In this document: in pieces, positions 21,235 to 32,904 of the stretch
Numbering within the stretch: the first letter of the stretch is position 1
Layout: the number at the start of each line of letters is the position of its first letter
Assembly: GCA_004194705.1 (NCBI GenBank)
Contig: SADC01000184.1
Location: 98,436 to 162,435 of the forward strand
Origin: Ditylenchus dipsaci
Taxonomy: Eukaryota; Nematoda; Chromadorea; Rhabditida; Anguinidae
Direction of reading: 5' to 3'
DNA length: 64,000 nt
Notes under the pieces: generated by a model
What the model saw: the letters and a program-made list of their open reading frames with translations, nothing else
Databases searched by the model: none
Told to the model about the DNA's origin: nothing
Program-made: the position numbers and the translations under genes

Positions 21235-22665
21235 ATGTTTCTGCTTGTAATTTTTCTTGTCGCATCTTTGCAGGTAATAGTATTGGCTGAAGAAAAGGGA
21301 GAAAGTTTTCATGAGTTAAAATACTTATTATTGGCTGAAGACGAGGAATGGACTGCTTTTAATGGATCCTACTACAAAGTAATGGTTCTATAAGACAAAA
21401 TGGCCTTATCCCAGGGATCCATAATTTTTTTTTGAAAATAAGTAGATATTTAAAAAAAAACTAAGATTTTCAGTGCAAAAAAATCAGTAGCTCTCGAGTA
21501 ATTTTAGAATGAATAAAAAAAACCAAGATCGGGGTGCCGAAATAAGTAGAATTCTTATAAATAAGTAGATATGGGATCTCTGCCTTATCCCCAAATAGAT
21601 TTTTAAGATTTTTAAAGGTTTTTTACTTGAGCGAAGGCTACACCAGCGTCCATTTTGTTTTTTTATCGGGTAATTCCACAGTTAGAATTTGAATTTCTGA
21701 ATTTAGAGTGGATATTTATATAAACAACACTCTTTGCTAATTTTATTAGTACAATCGAGTCTCGATTTAACGTACCCCCAATTTAACGTACCCCTAGGGC
21801 CGGTCCCTCCAATAATAAACTCCGTCAAATTTACCCCGATATAACGTACCCCTCGATTTAACGTACCCCTAGGGCCGGTCCCCAGGGGGTACGTTAAATC
21901 GAGACTCGACTGTAACTAAGTAGTACAGTCGCTTCTCGATACAACAGACCCCCTGGAGACTGGTCTCAGTGGTCCGTAATATCGAGAGTCCCTTACCAAA
22001 AAAAAAGCTCTAGGTGTCGGTTATATCGAGAGTTTTCATCGAAAAGCGGTAAAAAGCATCGACCAAAAGTAAAAGTAATCGGTACTGCGAGCGTCTGAGC
22101 TTAAAAAAAATATGCGCCGTATTTCAGGTGGTTGCCAATTTTACTTACGAGCTAAATGCCGAACTGGCCCAGGAAATATGCCGAAATCTTAACTCTAGTT
22201 TGGTTTCTATACACAGTGCTGAGGAAAATCAGTTCATAAGTGGTAGAACTCACTTTTTTATATTTTTACCAAAAAAAACTCTCAAAACCCTTACAGAATT
22301 TGTGAGCAAATACAATACAACCTATAGCCTGCTGAACAACTTTGTTTGGATCGGAATGCAAAGGCTGTCTGGTGTTTTAGCGTGGATGGATGGCTCGCCA
22401 ATGGATTTTACTAATTGGGAAGTGAATGAGCCAGACAATTATCTAGGACAACAAAACTGCGTTTTCATGTGCAGGTCTGCAGATGGTTGCATTAGTCAGA
22501 AAAATATTGGTATTAACATTTATTTTTTTGGTTGAAACACTGATTTTTTTTTAATTTTTAGCCAATCCATGGGAAGACTGGTATTGCAGGAACATTTCAC
22601 AGACAATTAATATGGCTGTCTGCAAGAAATCTTCGAACCAAATAAACGTTGATGGTGATTTATAA
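21235..22665 (+). CDS. secreted C-type lectin (single CTLD), four exons
   Basis: Exons 21235-21378, 22128-22242, 22297-22509 and 22562-22665 join in phase into 191 residues without any correction. A signal peptide (MFLLVIFLVASLQVIVLA) precedes one C-type lectin-like domain: EEWTAFNGSYYKV start, an LAQEICRNLNSSLVSIHS first helix region, the FVWIGM core (WIG motif), DFTNWEVNEPDN, QQNCVFMC, EDWYCRN and the closing MAVCKK. EPD replaces the EPN seen in mannose-type sugar binders and the WND calcium motif is not obvious, so sugar specificity cannot be called. C-type lectins are extracellular, often immune or surface proteins in nematodes. The first intron (749 bp) holds MITEs. The ClC gene ends convergently 262 bp downstream. 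Confidence 0.95.
21752..21912. mobile_element. pogo-like MITE with CRGTCGAGTCTCGATTTAACG termini
   Basis: CAATCGAGTCTCGATTTAAC and GTTAAATCGAGACTCGACTG are inverted, with TA at 21750-21751 and 21913-21914. The unit TTTAACGTACCCC repeats inside. A partial relative starts at 21926 (CAGTCGCTTCTCGATAC). Confidence 0.85.
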
Positions 22666-22926
22666 ATTGCAGAGTAAAGTTGATTTAAAATTTAATGAAT
22701 TTATCTCTCTTTCTCAGTCAATTTCCGGAAAAAAGTTCAGAAAGCGCCAAAACAGTTGAATTCAAGCTTTGGCTCAATTTTTCTACTTTTTTCACTTCGG
22801 TGTTCAATTTTTTAAAGCATTTTGAAATTTTTGAAATTTTTTAAAAATAATTTTTTTTAATTTGAGTTCCACTATTTTGGCATTTCTGAATATTCCTTAA
22901 CATAACAATATTGACTTATTTTGTGT

Positions 22927-25900
22927 TTATCGCTGTTCAAAACTTTGGTCTGGCAAAGGAGTTTCTTCCAGACTCATCAAATCTTCTAGTGCTAAAGATT
23001 TTCGACGCAGATAAGCTACCGCCATAGCCACATCTCCTGGTTCTGGGGTTAGTGCTTCCATGCCAAGTTGGTCTGATGTACCTGCTTCAATACTAAAGCA
23101 AAACAGCATTGCAATCCGCTAATACTAAAAAAGGCTACTTACCTTTCTAAATTGAGGAACTGGGGCGGTTGGATAGGGGCGATAGCAGCAGCTACAACTA
23201 ATGCAGCATCTGTACGTCGCAAACTGGAATTTCTCAAAGATTTTAGGGAGGACTTGCGACTAATTCCAATTGGCTCGTTTTCTTCTTGTATAGTCAACAT
23301 TGGGTGGTTCACAAAGTGGTGCAGAGAGGCTGACGAGGCGTGAACTATCTGCAATAATCACCTTGTGATGACTCTGAATTTCAAAAAAAATTGGTCCTAG
23401 TATACACCTCCACGTGTACACCTCTACTTTGCCTTGGGCCCAAGCTGATTTTTTTCAAAAAAAAATTGAAAAATAAATCAGCTTACGTGACCAAGAAAAA
23501 TTTAGCCGGTCCACACTTTGGAGGTCAAGCTATTTTTTAAATTTTCACGCTTCATCCGAAAACTGAGAGGTTGTTTGAAGGAAGCAGCTAGTTGCCAAAA
23601 AAAATTCATACGAAAAAAGTCTGTGACTCTTTTCTGATTAAAAACCGATAAATCTACCTTAAGGGTAGGTGTCAGGACATCATGAACTTCTTCACAGCCA
23701 CTGGACTCGTTCCTTTTCCTCTCCAGTATTTCGTGGAAGCCAGGAGATACTTGCATATTACTGACTTCATCTCCGGGATTAGGGGAACTGGTGCGGGTGT
23801 TAATAGGAGAAGACCACTGTTCAACACTGATGTTGATGGGACTGGCTCCTCTGGCCCATTCACCACCACTCTCCACATCCAAATTGGCTGAGCCCTCAAT
23901 GGAGAATGTGGGTGTTCCATTAGGAAATGTAGATTCTGCGGTGGATTGCTGTTCACTAGAGTTGAGTTCTGAAGAGGAGGTGTCTTCTCGCTTCAGGGGA
24001 ACTCCATTTTGGGAGTTTTGAATGGCTATTCTCAGCTTAAATAAAATTGGGTTACAGTTAGATTTTGCTGCCATAAAGACTAAGACTCTAGAATTCTGCT
24101 CCCGAAATTCAATAAGAATTTAAAATTTTGGTAGAATACAGTCAAGTTCTGATACCAAGACACCCTCTCGAGTTCGTTCCCGCCCGAGGTCGCACCCTTT
24201 TTCCATGATTTTTCTTGTCTTTGTCCAGTCGAATCCAAAATATCGCTAAAAACGAAAAAATGCAATTTTTTTTACAAGGCCCGTAGTCGCCGAGATAACG
24301 ACACCCTCATTCACTAAAAAGGTGTTATTATATCGGGAACCACTGCTCTTATTGGTAAAACTGTGGTCATTAGCAGAAACGACCCGTGAAATAGGAATCA
24401 ATGCAATTTTCGGACTAGACTAACCGAAGACAATTGACAAAGACTTCAAAAATTAGGGTAAAAAAGAGCTAGACCCCAGACGGGAGCCATTTTGTAGGGT
24501 ATTTCGTTACATCAGATCTCTTACATCAGATGTCATTCGAAATGTTAATTTCGTTGTTTTCAAAAAATATCTACGGCTTTTTTAGCTAAAAATACCAACT
24601 TACATCTCTTAGAGCAACCACTCCGACCAGTCGACCCGGTCAGTGACATAAGCTCTGTTCAAGTCTAGCAAAGAGAACAAGGAGTGCACTTTGTAGACTG
24701 ATGTTTTGCGAACCAGTTGAAAGGGGCTGGATCAATTTGTTTCTCATCAAATTCAACTACTTCTTCCAGTTGAGCCAGCTCCCATTGTCGACGCTCCTCA
24801 TCAAATAGATCATACTCCACCTTTTCCACAGACTCTTTATGCCTGGTCTGCATGAACAAGAGCCGTCGCTTGGCTTGCTTCACGTAATCTGTTATGTTTT
24901 CTAGTAAAAAAATTGATGTTTTAGAGAGTGTCACAAAATTTTCAGACATAAATACTTGTGATTGATGCTTGATGGTCGTGATGGTTGTTCCAAACCTTGG
25001 AGTCAGACCAAGAGTGTTTGCGAGCGGGAGTGGAAGTACCAGAATTGGAGCGACTCACGTCTGCTAAATTTATTGGTAGAAAAGTTTTTGATAAATAAAA
25101 GAAATACTATCAGAGTGATTTTTTTTTTGGCTAAATTGAACCTGAGAGATCCCCCCTCTCTCTTGAACCTGAGACCCTCACTCTATCAGCTTGGGGACCA
25201 ATGAAATTTTTTGAAAATTTTATACCGATGATTGCTTGTTGCAAACCACGTAGTTTTATAAATTATGATTAAAAACCTTTTTTAAGACTTTGGGGGAAAA
25301 AGTGCAGTCGAAAATTTTTAAAAAATTACCTTGGTCTTCTTATTTGACTAAGAAGGGAACCGATCGAACTGTACGATTTTTTAAAAATTCTGACAATGCC
25401 ATCTTGTAGAGCGTTGTAAATACACTAAATGGAATTTTTATATTTTTTGCTACTATACAGAAAAAAATTAAATCCGTAGACTCGATAAACGTCAAAATAG
25501 ACCAAAGTGCCTTGGTCCCCTCTGTGAATTTTCAAAAACATATTTTCTACAGTCAAGTCTATATAAAGTAGACAGCCCAAAGGTTTGATCCCCAGCTAGG
25601 TCCGACACTTTTTCCTCACGTATACTTTTGAAAGAGTGTCAGACCCTGCTAAGGATCAAACTTATGTGGGTGTCACCATATCAAAGGTAAATTATAAACA
25701 AATATGGGGGATCAAGGCAGTTGGCGGCTCGGTGTTTTTCGAGTCTTCAGATTCAATTTTTTCTGTCTATTATCAAAAAATATAAAATTCTATTCAGTTA
25801 ATTGACTACTCTCTACAAGCTGGCATTCTCAGAATTTTTGAATTAAATCCTACAGTTCTATCGATTCCTTTGTAAGGAGAGAGGCTCAGGTTCAAATGAG

Positions 25901-28900
25901 TAGGAGGGTTCAACTGGAACTTTTCAAGTGCTCCTTCATTTTGAGAAAAGTCACCTTCATCATCATCATTCATCTTGCCCTGAACAGAGACTGAAGAAGA
26001 AACAGCATTTCTTCTGGCTCTAGGTCTGCCTCCATCCTTGTTCTTGTGACTCGAAATGTTCTTGCCGATCTTCTTGCTGCATCCGCATACAGAGGACTTT
26101 TACTGCCCACACACAAGTAGTTATTGTAGGCATGATGCACTGGCTCAACCAGAAACCTACGATAACAAAAAAAATGTTCTAAGAAATCTAGGCCCATACT
26201 AAAAGTCGGTACTTTCTGAGTTTCAGTCTAGCCCCGGCTTCCAGTTCAGTATTTGAATTAATCTTCTACCTGTTTCTTTTCCTAGGTCTTGACTCATTCT
26301 GCATAGGATGACCATCCAGATCAGCCCCAGGAGGTGAGTGTTGAACCCGCTTACTCGGTTATTTTTAAGCTTTCGTTTCAATTTAGAAGCCAAAGCACTC
26401 TCTGAATGGGTTCTGTGGATGTAGGGCTCCACGACTGACACCTTCTTTGCCGCAACCGTCAGGCTTTCAGCTGGTAAATTAATACTAGTCTTTCGGAAAG
26501 GAGGTTGTTCAGTGTAGGTGTCTTGTTCTCTAGGCATTGGCACATCTTCCCAGGAGGAAATTGATCGTTTGGTCAAACTTTCAGTGGATCCTTTGTCTTT
26601 TTCATTGCCGCTGCTTGGCGACTGCTGCATTTGCTACAAATAGATTATTTATATAGAGGTATTCTATCAAAAAAAATTCCTGACCTGGTCTTGAGCTTCT
26701 CTGAAATGTCGGTCAATGGTTTCTATGGCTGAGCGAATACGCCTTTCTGCCTCTTTTTTTCTAGCCTCGTCTCCGATCTGCTTGCTGAGCAGTTCTAGCA
26801 AAGTTCTACGTGGGACAGATCCTAGTAGCATCATTGAAGCTAAAAAATTGAAAAATACCTAGTTTTTTGAAGAAATTCGCGGCCTTATATGATAAGAGGG
26901 GTTTTGGCCCTATCCAACAAAGAGGGGGGTTTGCCTTGCCCCACACCCCCCCTTCCCCCGGTTGTTTTTTGTTACATTTAGGCTTCAGGCGAGGGTAGGC
27001 CAGCGTATGTTAAGACGGACTCAAAGATTTTTTAGACTTATGTTTGAGCAGACTCTGTCCTAACATACACTGGCCTACCCTTGCCTAAGCTTAATCCTAA
27101 AAAACACACAAAAACAAAACACAACCTCACAACAAAAAATAACAGGGGGACCAAGGCAAAAAAACCAGTTTAAAACCAAAACCAAATTCACCTTACGGCA
27201 TGTTTGATTTGTTTTTTCACGCTGTTTTTTTATGGCCAAGCATAAATTTAAATTAAAGCAAAAAATTACATGGGTCATCAACTACTGGAAAAGATCTCAA
27301 TTTAGGCATATCCACCAGCACATTTCTTATGTCAGCATAGGAGGTCAATCTGCACAAATAGCGCACTGGAGACACCATTATGTGCTCGGCGGTAAACATG
27401 TGAACTCTAAAGTCTCCAGCTTTACAACAAAACATTTAAATGTCAGTGAAACTAACGCAGCGTTGGAGGGCGGTAGATCTGGAAGGTAAGGCAGGTGTTT
27501 TATCCTGATCATGACATCGTAGACCGAGGGCTGTAGGTAGGTGCACACCGCATTCGCGATAATCACTGCTATCTAAATAAGTGGTTGGAAAATAAATAGT
27601 TAGTAACAATTGAAAACCATAAGTGGGATGATGTATATTAACTGGCCGGTTATTTCACAACAAATCATTGCTACAGAAACACTATGAGTTATGGCACCTG
27701 TTAAGGCAGCAGCACCTGTAAATCAGTTACTTTTTGTTGTTGTCTTTTTAATAAACATTGCAAGTATTTTGACCTTCTCCTAGAACGAGTACTGCTGTCT
27801 TGTCTTGATACCCCTTTTTCGTTTTTTTCGTCTTGTGCTTTGATTCATTAATGATTATGTTCGGAATAAAATGGTAATGGCTGGAATTGAACCAGCTTTT
27901 TTGGATTATGTGCTGCCGATGTGCTGCTATTACAGTCCACTCTCTCTTTAGCGTACAACTATACAGTGTACGCATTGGCGTATCCAGAGTGGGACTAGCC
28001 GGGCTCTAGCCCTTCCCGTCAGGATTTTTTACTCTTTTTAGCCCTTTTAGCCCTTCCGTCAGAAAAAATTTTGCAATCCTGTGTGCGCCTATGAGTGTAC
28101 GTCAACGCACCCTTCTCTATAACATGCCTCATTGGTCAGCCCCGACCAGTCAATTGCCTTTCCATATAATGTTCTTGCTGTTTTTGGGTCCCAGGTTCAA
28201 ATCCACTTAGCGACAGCACTTTTATTTTTGGTGTTTTTCACTCTTCTAAGAAGAAAATAGGACGGCAAAGGCGTTTTATCATTTGAGAGGTACGTTTTAT
28301 AGTACTCCGTAGACAAATATTAGAATAAAAATCTTAAGATAGGTATGTGATGAATGTTAACATTCTATATCGAGTGCGGTTGTCGGCATATAAGCCAGTG
28401 ACTCTCAATATAAGGTGCCCTCTATATAATATACCCATAAAGTCGGTTCTTAGGGGTACGTTATAGAGAGAGTGGCCTGCACATCTTCACAAAACCTGAG
28501 GAGGTACCAAGACAAAAGGAACGCAGGGTTGGGTAGGCCGTGAAGCTAAAGCTGAAAAGCCGGTACTCATTTGACATAACAAACTGACCAACAACAGCAT
28601 AAATGCCAGGAAAAATAGGTTGATCAGTGCCACCAGGTATGCCATCCGGAAATATTATCGAGACTATTTCACCGATGAGCCTTCCAAAAGCTGCTCCTAC
28701 AACAAACATGGGCATGAACATGCCACAAGGAATAGGCATTGTGTTGCAAAGAGCCGACAGAAACAACTGAGAAAACCCAACAATAACTGTGATTCAAACG
28801 TTTGAAACACAAAAGTGCTTACAAAAGTGACGGCGAACAGACAGAGAACGAGAAAAACGTTGTAAGGTCCATAGCCTTCGTGGTTGGTCCAGGTTGCTAG

Positions 28901-31900
28901 CAACTAAAAATATTTTTCTTTTATTTTCGGACAAAATAAATTCATAGAAAAACCTCAGAAGAACATCCATGAGGTGAATCAACGGAGTACATGGGTTTGG
29001 ACCATGTGCAATTGGAAAACAAGTCTACCACTGTTTGAGTAAATTTGTACTAAAATAGGTTTTTTCACGCCCAACTTTTGTATAGAAAAAATCGGCTATG
29101 AGAAAAAGCGTCAGAAAAAGCAAAAAGAATAAAATAAAAAACATTTGCATATTACCAAATTATAGCCTGAAGCGATTCAGCCGGAAGAGCTGAAAATGAT
29201 AAAATGGCTCTAGTCTACAATCGATACCAAAAAATCGGGGACCGGCCAGTTAGCGAGACGGCCAGTTAGCGATGGCCAGTTAGCGAGACTTTTTTTTTAA
29301 ATTTTTGATATTTTTGCCATAAAAGTACTCTTTTTGTGGAAAACAGTTTTTCTGAGGCCACCCAGTATCTGAAATTTCCTTAGAAATCCGAATCAAAAAA
29401 CATAATTTTAAAATAACGCGTGGTCGCTGAGATATGACCTAAAGTTGCGTGCTTGTCATTTTTAAATGATGACCATCCAACTTTAAGTCATATCTCAGCG
29501 ACCACGCGTTATTTTAAAATTCTGTTTTTTGATTCGGATTCCTGAGGAAATTTCAGATACTGGGTGGCCCCAGAAAAACTGTTTTCCACAAAAAAGAGTA
29601 CTTTTATGGCAAAAAATATCAAAAATTTTAAAAAAAGTCTCGCTAACTGGCCATCGCTAACTGGCCGTCTCGCTAACTGGCCGTACACCCAAAAATCTGC
29701 CTTGGTCCCCTTGTTGTTTTTTTTGAGAAAATAGCTTGGTCCCCCTTATTGTTTGTCTCTAAAATATGATCAGGGTGATCATGTTATTGATAATCATCCT
29801 TAACACCATAACCATTATGTTATCAAAGCCATAATATACAAGAGAATCAAGCCATTTTTCATAAAAAACCACAGGGGGAACCAAGTCAGGTTTTTGGTAC
29901 CAATTGTAGGCTAAAGCCAATGATAAAAGCGTTAGCTCAGCGAAAATAAAAGCGTTAGTTTCTAGTTGTTAATTATCAGACAACTAGCTTACCCTTCCAC
30001 TCAAAAATCGTCCGTAACCTCGGGGATAGGTGATGGTAGCTACTAGAAAGGCAACTACCACTGGGTACACTATCCAACTAAAACTTTTTTTAAATTATTA
30101 CTCAATAGCTACAGTTAGCCAGCTTACTTTCTCTGGAAAAATCTTTTGGCTAGAGGGTTTTGTCGAAGAAACATCACAACACTTTGATAAAACACAATGA
30201 AACCGGCACCTAATAAACCACTCAACAACCTGTAATTCACTTCCTTATTTATGGGGAAAATGAGAAAAACCACTGAAAAATTGCCCGATCAATGCGAAAA
30301 AAGGCAGTTCTTCTGGCTCAAAAGCATCCTGAGGAAAATGGGTTTGATAGAAGGCCACAAGTGTCACTGTATTAAAAAGAGATTAGTAAGATGAAAATTA
30401 TCATTCTATGCTAGGTTGCTGAGGAGTAGAAGGGGCGCACTCACGCCCGTCGAAAACCTGTAGGCCCTGTCCCTAATAAGGTGGTTTTTCGGCTTTGGCC
30501 ACCCCTGATGATTTTTTGTGATTTTTAGGCTTTAGGTTTTACAAGGGTATGCCAGCATATGTTAGGATGGAGTCAAACATGAGTCTAAGAAATGTTCAAG
30601 TCTGGCTTCTCATACGCTGGCCTACGTTTCCTTAACGGGGCATACCCATGCTAATAAGAGGTGGTGCCCGGGAATTCAAATTTTTTTCCTAATCATTAAA
30701 CTTGTGTACGTGTTTTCCAACTTGATTTCTAACAAAACAAGGCCTAGAATTTAATTTTAGGTGTGGTTTTATTAGAAACCAAGTTGAAAATTTCGTACAG
30801 AAGTTCAATGATAAGGAAAATTTTTGAATTCCCGGGCACCACCTTTTATTAGTTCCTTTCAGCCTAAAATTTCAGGGCACTAAGGCAAAAAAAAACTACT
30901 TATTTTGGGATAGCTCCAACCCAGTGGCGTACGCAGGAATTTTGACGGGGGGAGGGGTCACCAGGCCATTTTTAGGTCATTTTACCTACACCGTTTTGAA
31001 AAAAAATCTGACTGGGGGGGCGGGGGTTGGCGCGTGCTAATTGTTGGCTGAAACTTCAAAAATTTTTTTTGGGGGTTTCACCGGTCCGCGGAAGCCCTTG
31101 ACCAATTTTTTGAAGAATGCACACGCAATTTTGGGACACCCTGTAGTCAAAAACCGTGAAAATAAAAAAAATTCATGAAAACTACCTTCAGCTTTAAAAA
31201 CAATAACACGAAGTAGACGAAAAACTGTCGCACCACATGCGGCAGCAAAAAATCCTCTCCAATAGTTTCGCACTGAAAAGTACATGGTGGTGACTTCTAT
31301 GGAAAACAAGACACCTTAAAAAATATTCTTGAGCCAAAAATGCGTTTTTGTTTAAAAACAAACCGCCAATAGGTGCGGAGAATGTGCACGCCACTCCAGT
31401 TGCGCAAGCCGCAGCAAGCATTTCAGACTTTCTGCACTCGTTTCCATAAGCACCATCCACTGTGGCTGCTATATTGCTCAAAAGGTTGGCTGCTATAGAA
31501 GCCACATGCACAAATGGGCCCTGAAAGGCAATAAAAAAAGTTGATATGAGGTTTAAGAATAAAATTATTGGTGAAAAATACCATTTTGCCAATGGGTATG
31601 CCACTACCCAATGAGAATGTCAGACCAACCACTTTGGAGATTAGAGTGCGTAGTGTCAAAAAGTCTTTCAAAACCACTCCTCGCAAATAGTTTTCATCTC
31701 GGGGATTCCAGAACCTGAAATTTCGACATTCAAAATGTGTTCAAGAGATTACGCTAAGCCAACACCAGTTGGACTAAATTGGTCAATGAAATTCCACCGA
31801 AGGCCAAACCCTAATTTGCCTTGGTCTCTCAAGCTGATTGTTTTATTTGATTTTTTTACTGCTTTGAAAAATGTTGCGCACAGTTGTCTAGGCAAATTGA

Positions 31901-32897
31901 AGAGGGCTCACAAAACTTGAGTGTGTAATGCGTACCGAAATTAGTCCTTTCTCAAAAAAATTACCTATAGCTTGAGGCGCAAGATAGTGCACAATCATTG
32001 CTGAGCAGACCACCAGCAATTCGGTATATCCAAGCCAGGACAGGTATGTGCAAATATAGTCTAGGTAAGTGCTACCTGTCTGGCCACTTTTGCTCATCAA
32101 CACCAGTTGGACTAAATTGGTCAATATGTAAAAAAAGCTGACGCTACTATAATATACTACACATCCAACTCCAATTGCCATATCAACCACAACCTCCCCC
32201 CGCCCCAAAAATTGATACTGTAATATAACCTCCCCTCAATAATTTTTAGACTTAGCAATTAGGCTTAGCCTTTAGGCTTAAGCGTTGGGCCCTAGGCATT
32301 AGGCTCAGGGACAACCGTACTAATTTCAGCATTTTAGCAGCATTTAGCCTAAAACTTTTAGGTACCCTCAAAAAATGATTGGGAGGGGGTATATTACAGT
32401 AGCTTTTTGGAGGGGGGGGGCGGAGGGTATATGACAGTAGCGTCAAAAAGCTCAATACAAAAAAGCATTACATGTTTGCAAGTACTCAATAACAGTGTCC
32501 ATGAACATGGAGGTCAACGCCATTCCTATGCCAAGGATTGCCAGAAAGAGCCAATCAATTAGCAACATTCGCAATGAGTTCCACGAAAAAACTTAAAACG
32601 TAGCTTTTTTATTTTCATTTGATAGAAATAATTATTCGAGATATTAGTTACCTGCCCTACAACTACTAATCCAGCGCTTCAATTGCATAGTCCAGGTGTT
32701 GGCTCGACGCTCTTCTTTCCAATCTTCACGAGGGTCGTGTTCGTTGAAACGCACACTTTCTTGTGGATAGCTGAGTTAAGAGTGTTGTCGTTGTTGTAAC
32801 CGAGACTGTCAGGATTGACTTCCAACTTATCTGTGTGATCTTTTTCGTCTGGAGGGAAGTCAAGGCGGTACCTCCTAGTTGCTAAATCCCTTTTCAT
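22927..32897 (-). CDS. ClC-family chloride channel, plasma-membrane type, 21 exons
   Basis: ClC proteins are dimeric anion channels or exchangers. Exons (minus): 32897-32652, 32591-32472, 32075-31965, 31714-31582, 31520-31364, 31314-31186, 30366-30285, 30229-30128, 30077-29993, 29049-28954, 28903-28823, 28786-28589, 27715-27618, 27572-27270, 26839-26685, 26633-26270, 26156-25955, 24900-24604, 24035-23658, 23348-23143, 23092-22927. Visible: [20 protein letters not shown] (first helix), GSGIPEMKT (anion-site GSGIP), [61 protein letters not shown], a first CBS domain (27.4-27.3 and 26.8 kb), a long linker, and a second CBS domain (QIDPAPF to GVVAL, 24.9-24.6 kb), then a Ser-rich tail. All phases join into 1238 residues only if eight single bases are assumed missing. 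Intron 7 uses a GC donor. It is closest to the ClC-1/ClC-2 group by layout. Confidence 0.94.
24125..24500. repeat. pogo-like MITE body in ClC intron 18
   Basis: ACAGTCAAGTTCTGATACCA at 24139 and CCTCTCGAGTTCGTTCCCGC at 24163 carry the family terminus and body; AGAGCTAGACCCCAGACGGG near 24467 is the weak inverted partner. Confidence 0.55.
25548..25690. repeat. pogo-like palindrome in ClC intron 17
   Basis: CAGTCAAGTCTATATAAAGT starts the left side; TAGGTCCGACACTTTTTCCT near 25599 faces AGAGTGTCAGACCCTGCTAA near 25632. Same body motif as the copies at 50.9 and 59.4 kb. Confidence 0.55.
26985..27095. repeat. dispersed inverted repeat, copy in ClC intron 14
   Basis: GGTAGGCCAGCGTATGTTAA faces CTAACATACACTGGCCTACC around GGACTCAAAG. 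Same family as 3.72, 30.53 and 55.49 kb. Confidence 0.65.
27865..27930 (-). repeat. tRNA-like sequence
   Basis: On the minus strand AGCTGGTTCAATTCCAGC forms a perfect T-arm and loop, and the upstream part (TAGCAGCACATCGGCAGCAC) could fold, but I cannot build a full cloverleaf. Probably a SINE head. Confidence 0.35.
27933..28474. mobile_element. pogo-like element with CAGTCCACTCTCTCTTTAGCG terminus
   Basis: CAGTCCACTCTCTCTTTAGC at 27933 faces TACGTTATAGAGAGAGTGG near 28456-28474, preceded by TA on the left. It contains a hAT MITE (27973-28093) and a tRNA-like segment (TCCCAGGTTCAAATCCACT at 28191-28209). Confidence 0.65.
27973..28093. mobile_element. hAT-type MITE, 8-bp duplication AGTGTACG
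   Basis: Ends CATTGGCGTATCC and GCGCCTATG are of the CANNGGCGTA type. AGTGTACG repeats directly at 27965-27972 and 28094-28101. Interior TAGCCCTTCC units. Confidence 0.75.
29243..29688. mobile_element. long near-perfect palindrome with GGCCAGTTAGCGA tandem arms
   Basis: The left arm starts with three tandem GGCCAGTTAGCGA units; the right arm ends with three TCGCTAACTGGCC units. The arms remain paired through TTTTTGTGGAAAACAGTTTT and GTGGTCGCTGAGATATGACC to a centre near 29460. Located in ClC intron 9; foldback-like. Confidence 0.85.
30530..30855. repeat. two adjacent inverted repeats in ClC intron 6
   Basis: About 30530-30640 is a copy of the GGACTCAAACATG family. About 30655-30850 is a palindrome with GGTGGTGCCCGGGAATTCAA and TTGAATTCCCGGGCACCACC; its core (TTCTAACAAAACAAGGCCTA) is shared with the palindrome at 55.78-55.97 kb. 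Confidence 0.7.
30921..31145. repeat. hAT-like end (CAGTGGCGTACGC) and mariner-like GGGACACCCTG end
   Basis: CAGTGGCGTACGCAGG at 30921 followed by a G-rich run resembles the left end of hAT MITEs. TTTTGGGACACCCTGTAGT at about 31128 resembles one mariner-type terminus. Neither has a clear partner. Confidence 0.4.
32137..32455. repeat. inverted repeat with TTAGGCTTAGCC interior in ClC intron 2
   Basis: GCTGACGCTACTATAATATA on the left faces GTATATGACAGTAGCGTC on the right; inside, TATTACAGTAGC-type ends and a run of TTAGGCTT/TTAGCCT units occur. Confidence 0.55.
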
Positions 32898-32904
32898 TAA
32901 AATA

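Noticed and set aside
24962..25204. 80-codon plus-strand frame near the second CBS exon
   Set aside because: It is antisense to the ClC gene region, has no family features and lies in an intron.
27865..27930. Functional tRNA gene
   Set aside because: The T-arm is perfect but acceptor and D-arm pairing cannot be built, and similar B-box motifs recur as SINE heads.
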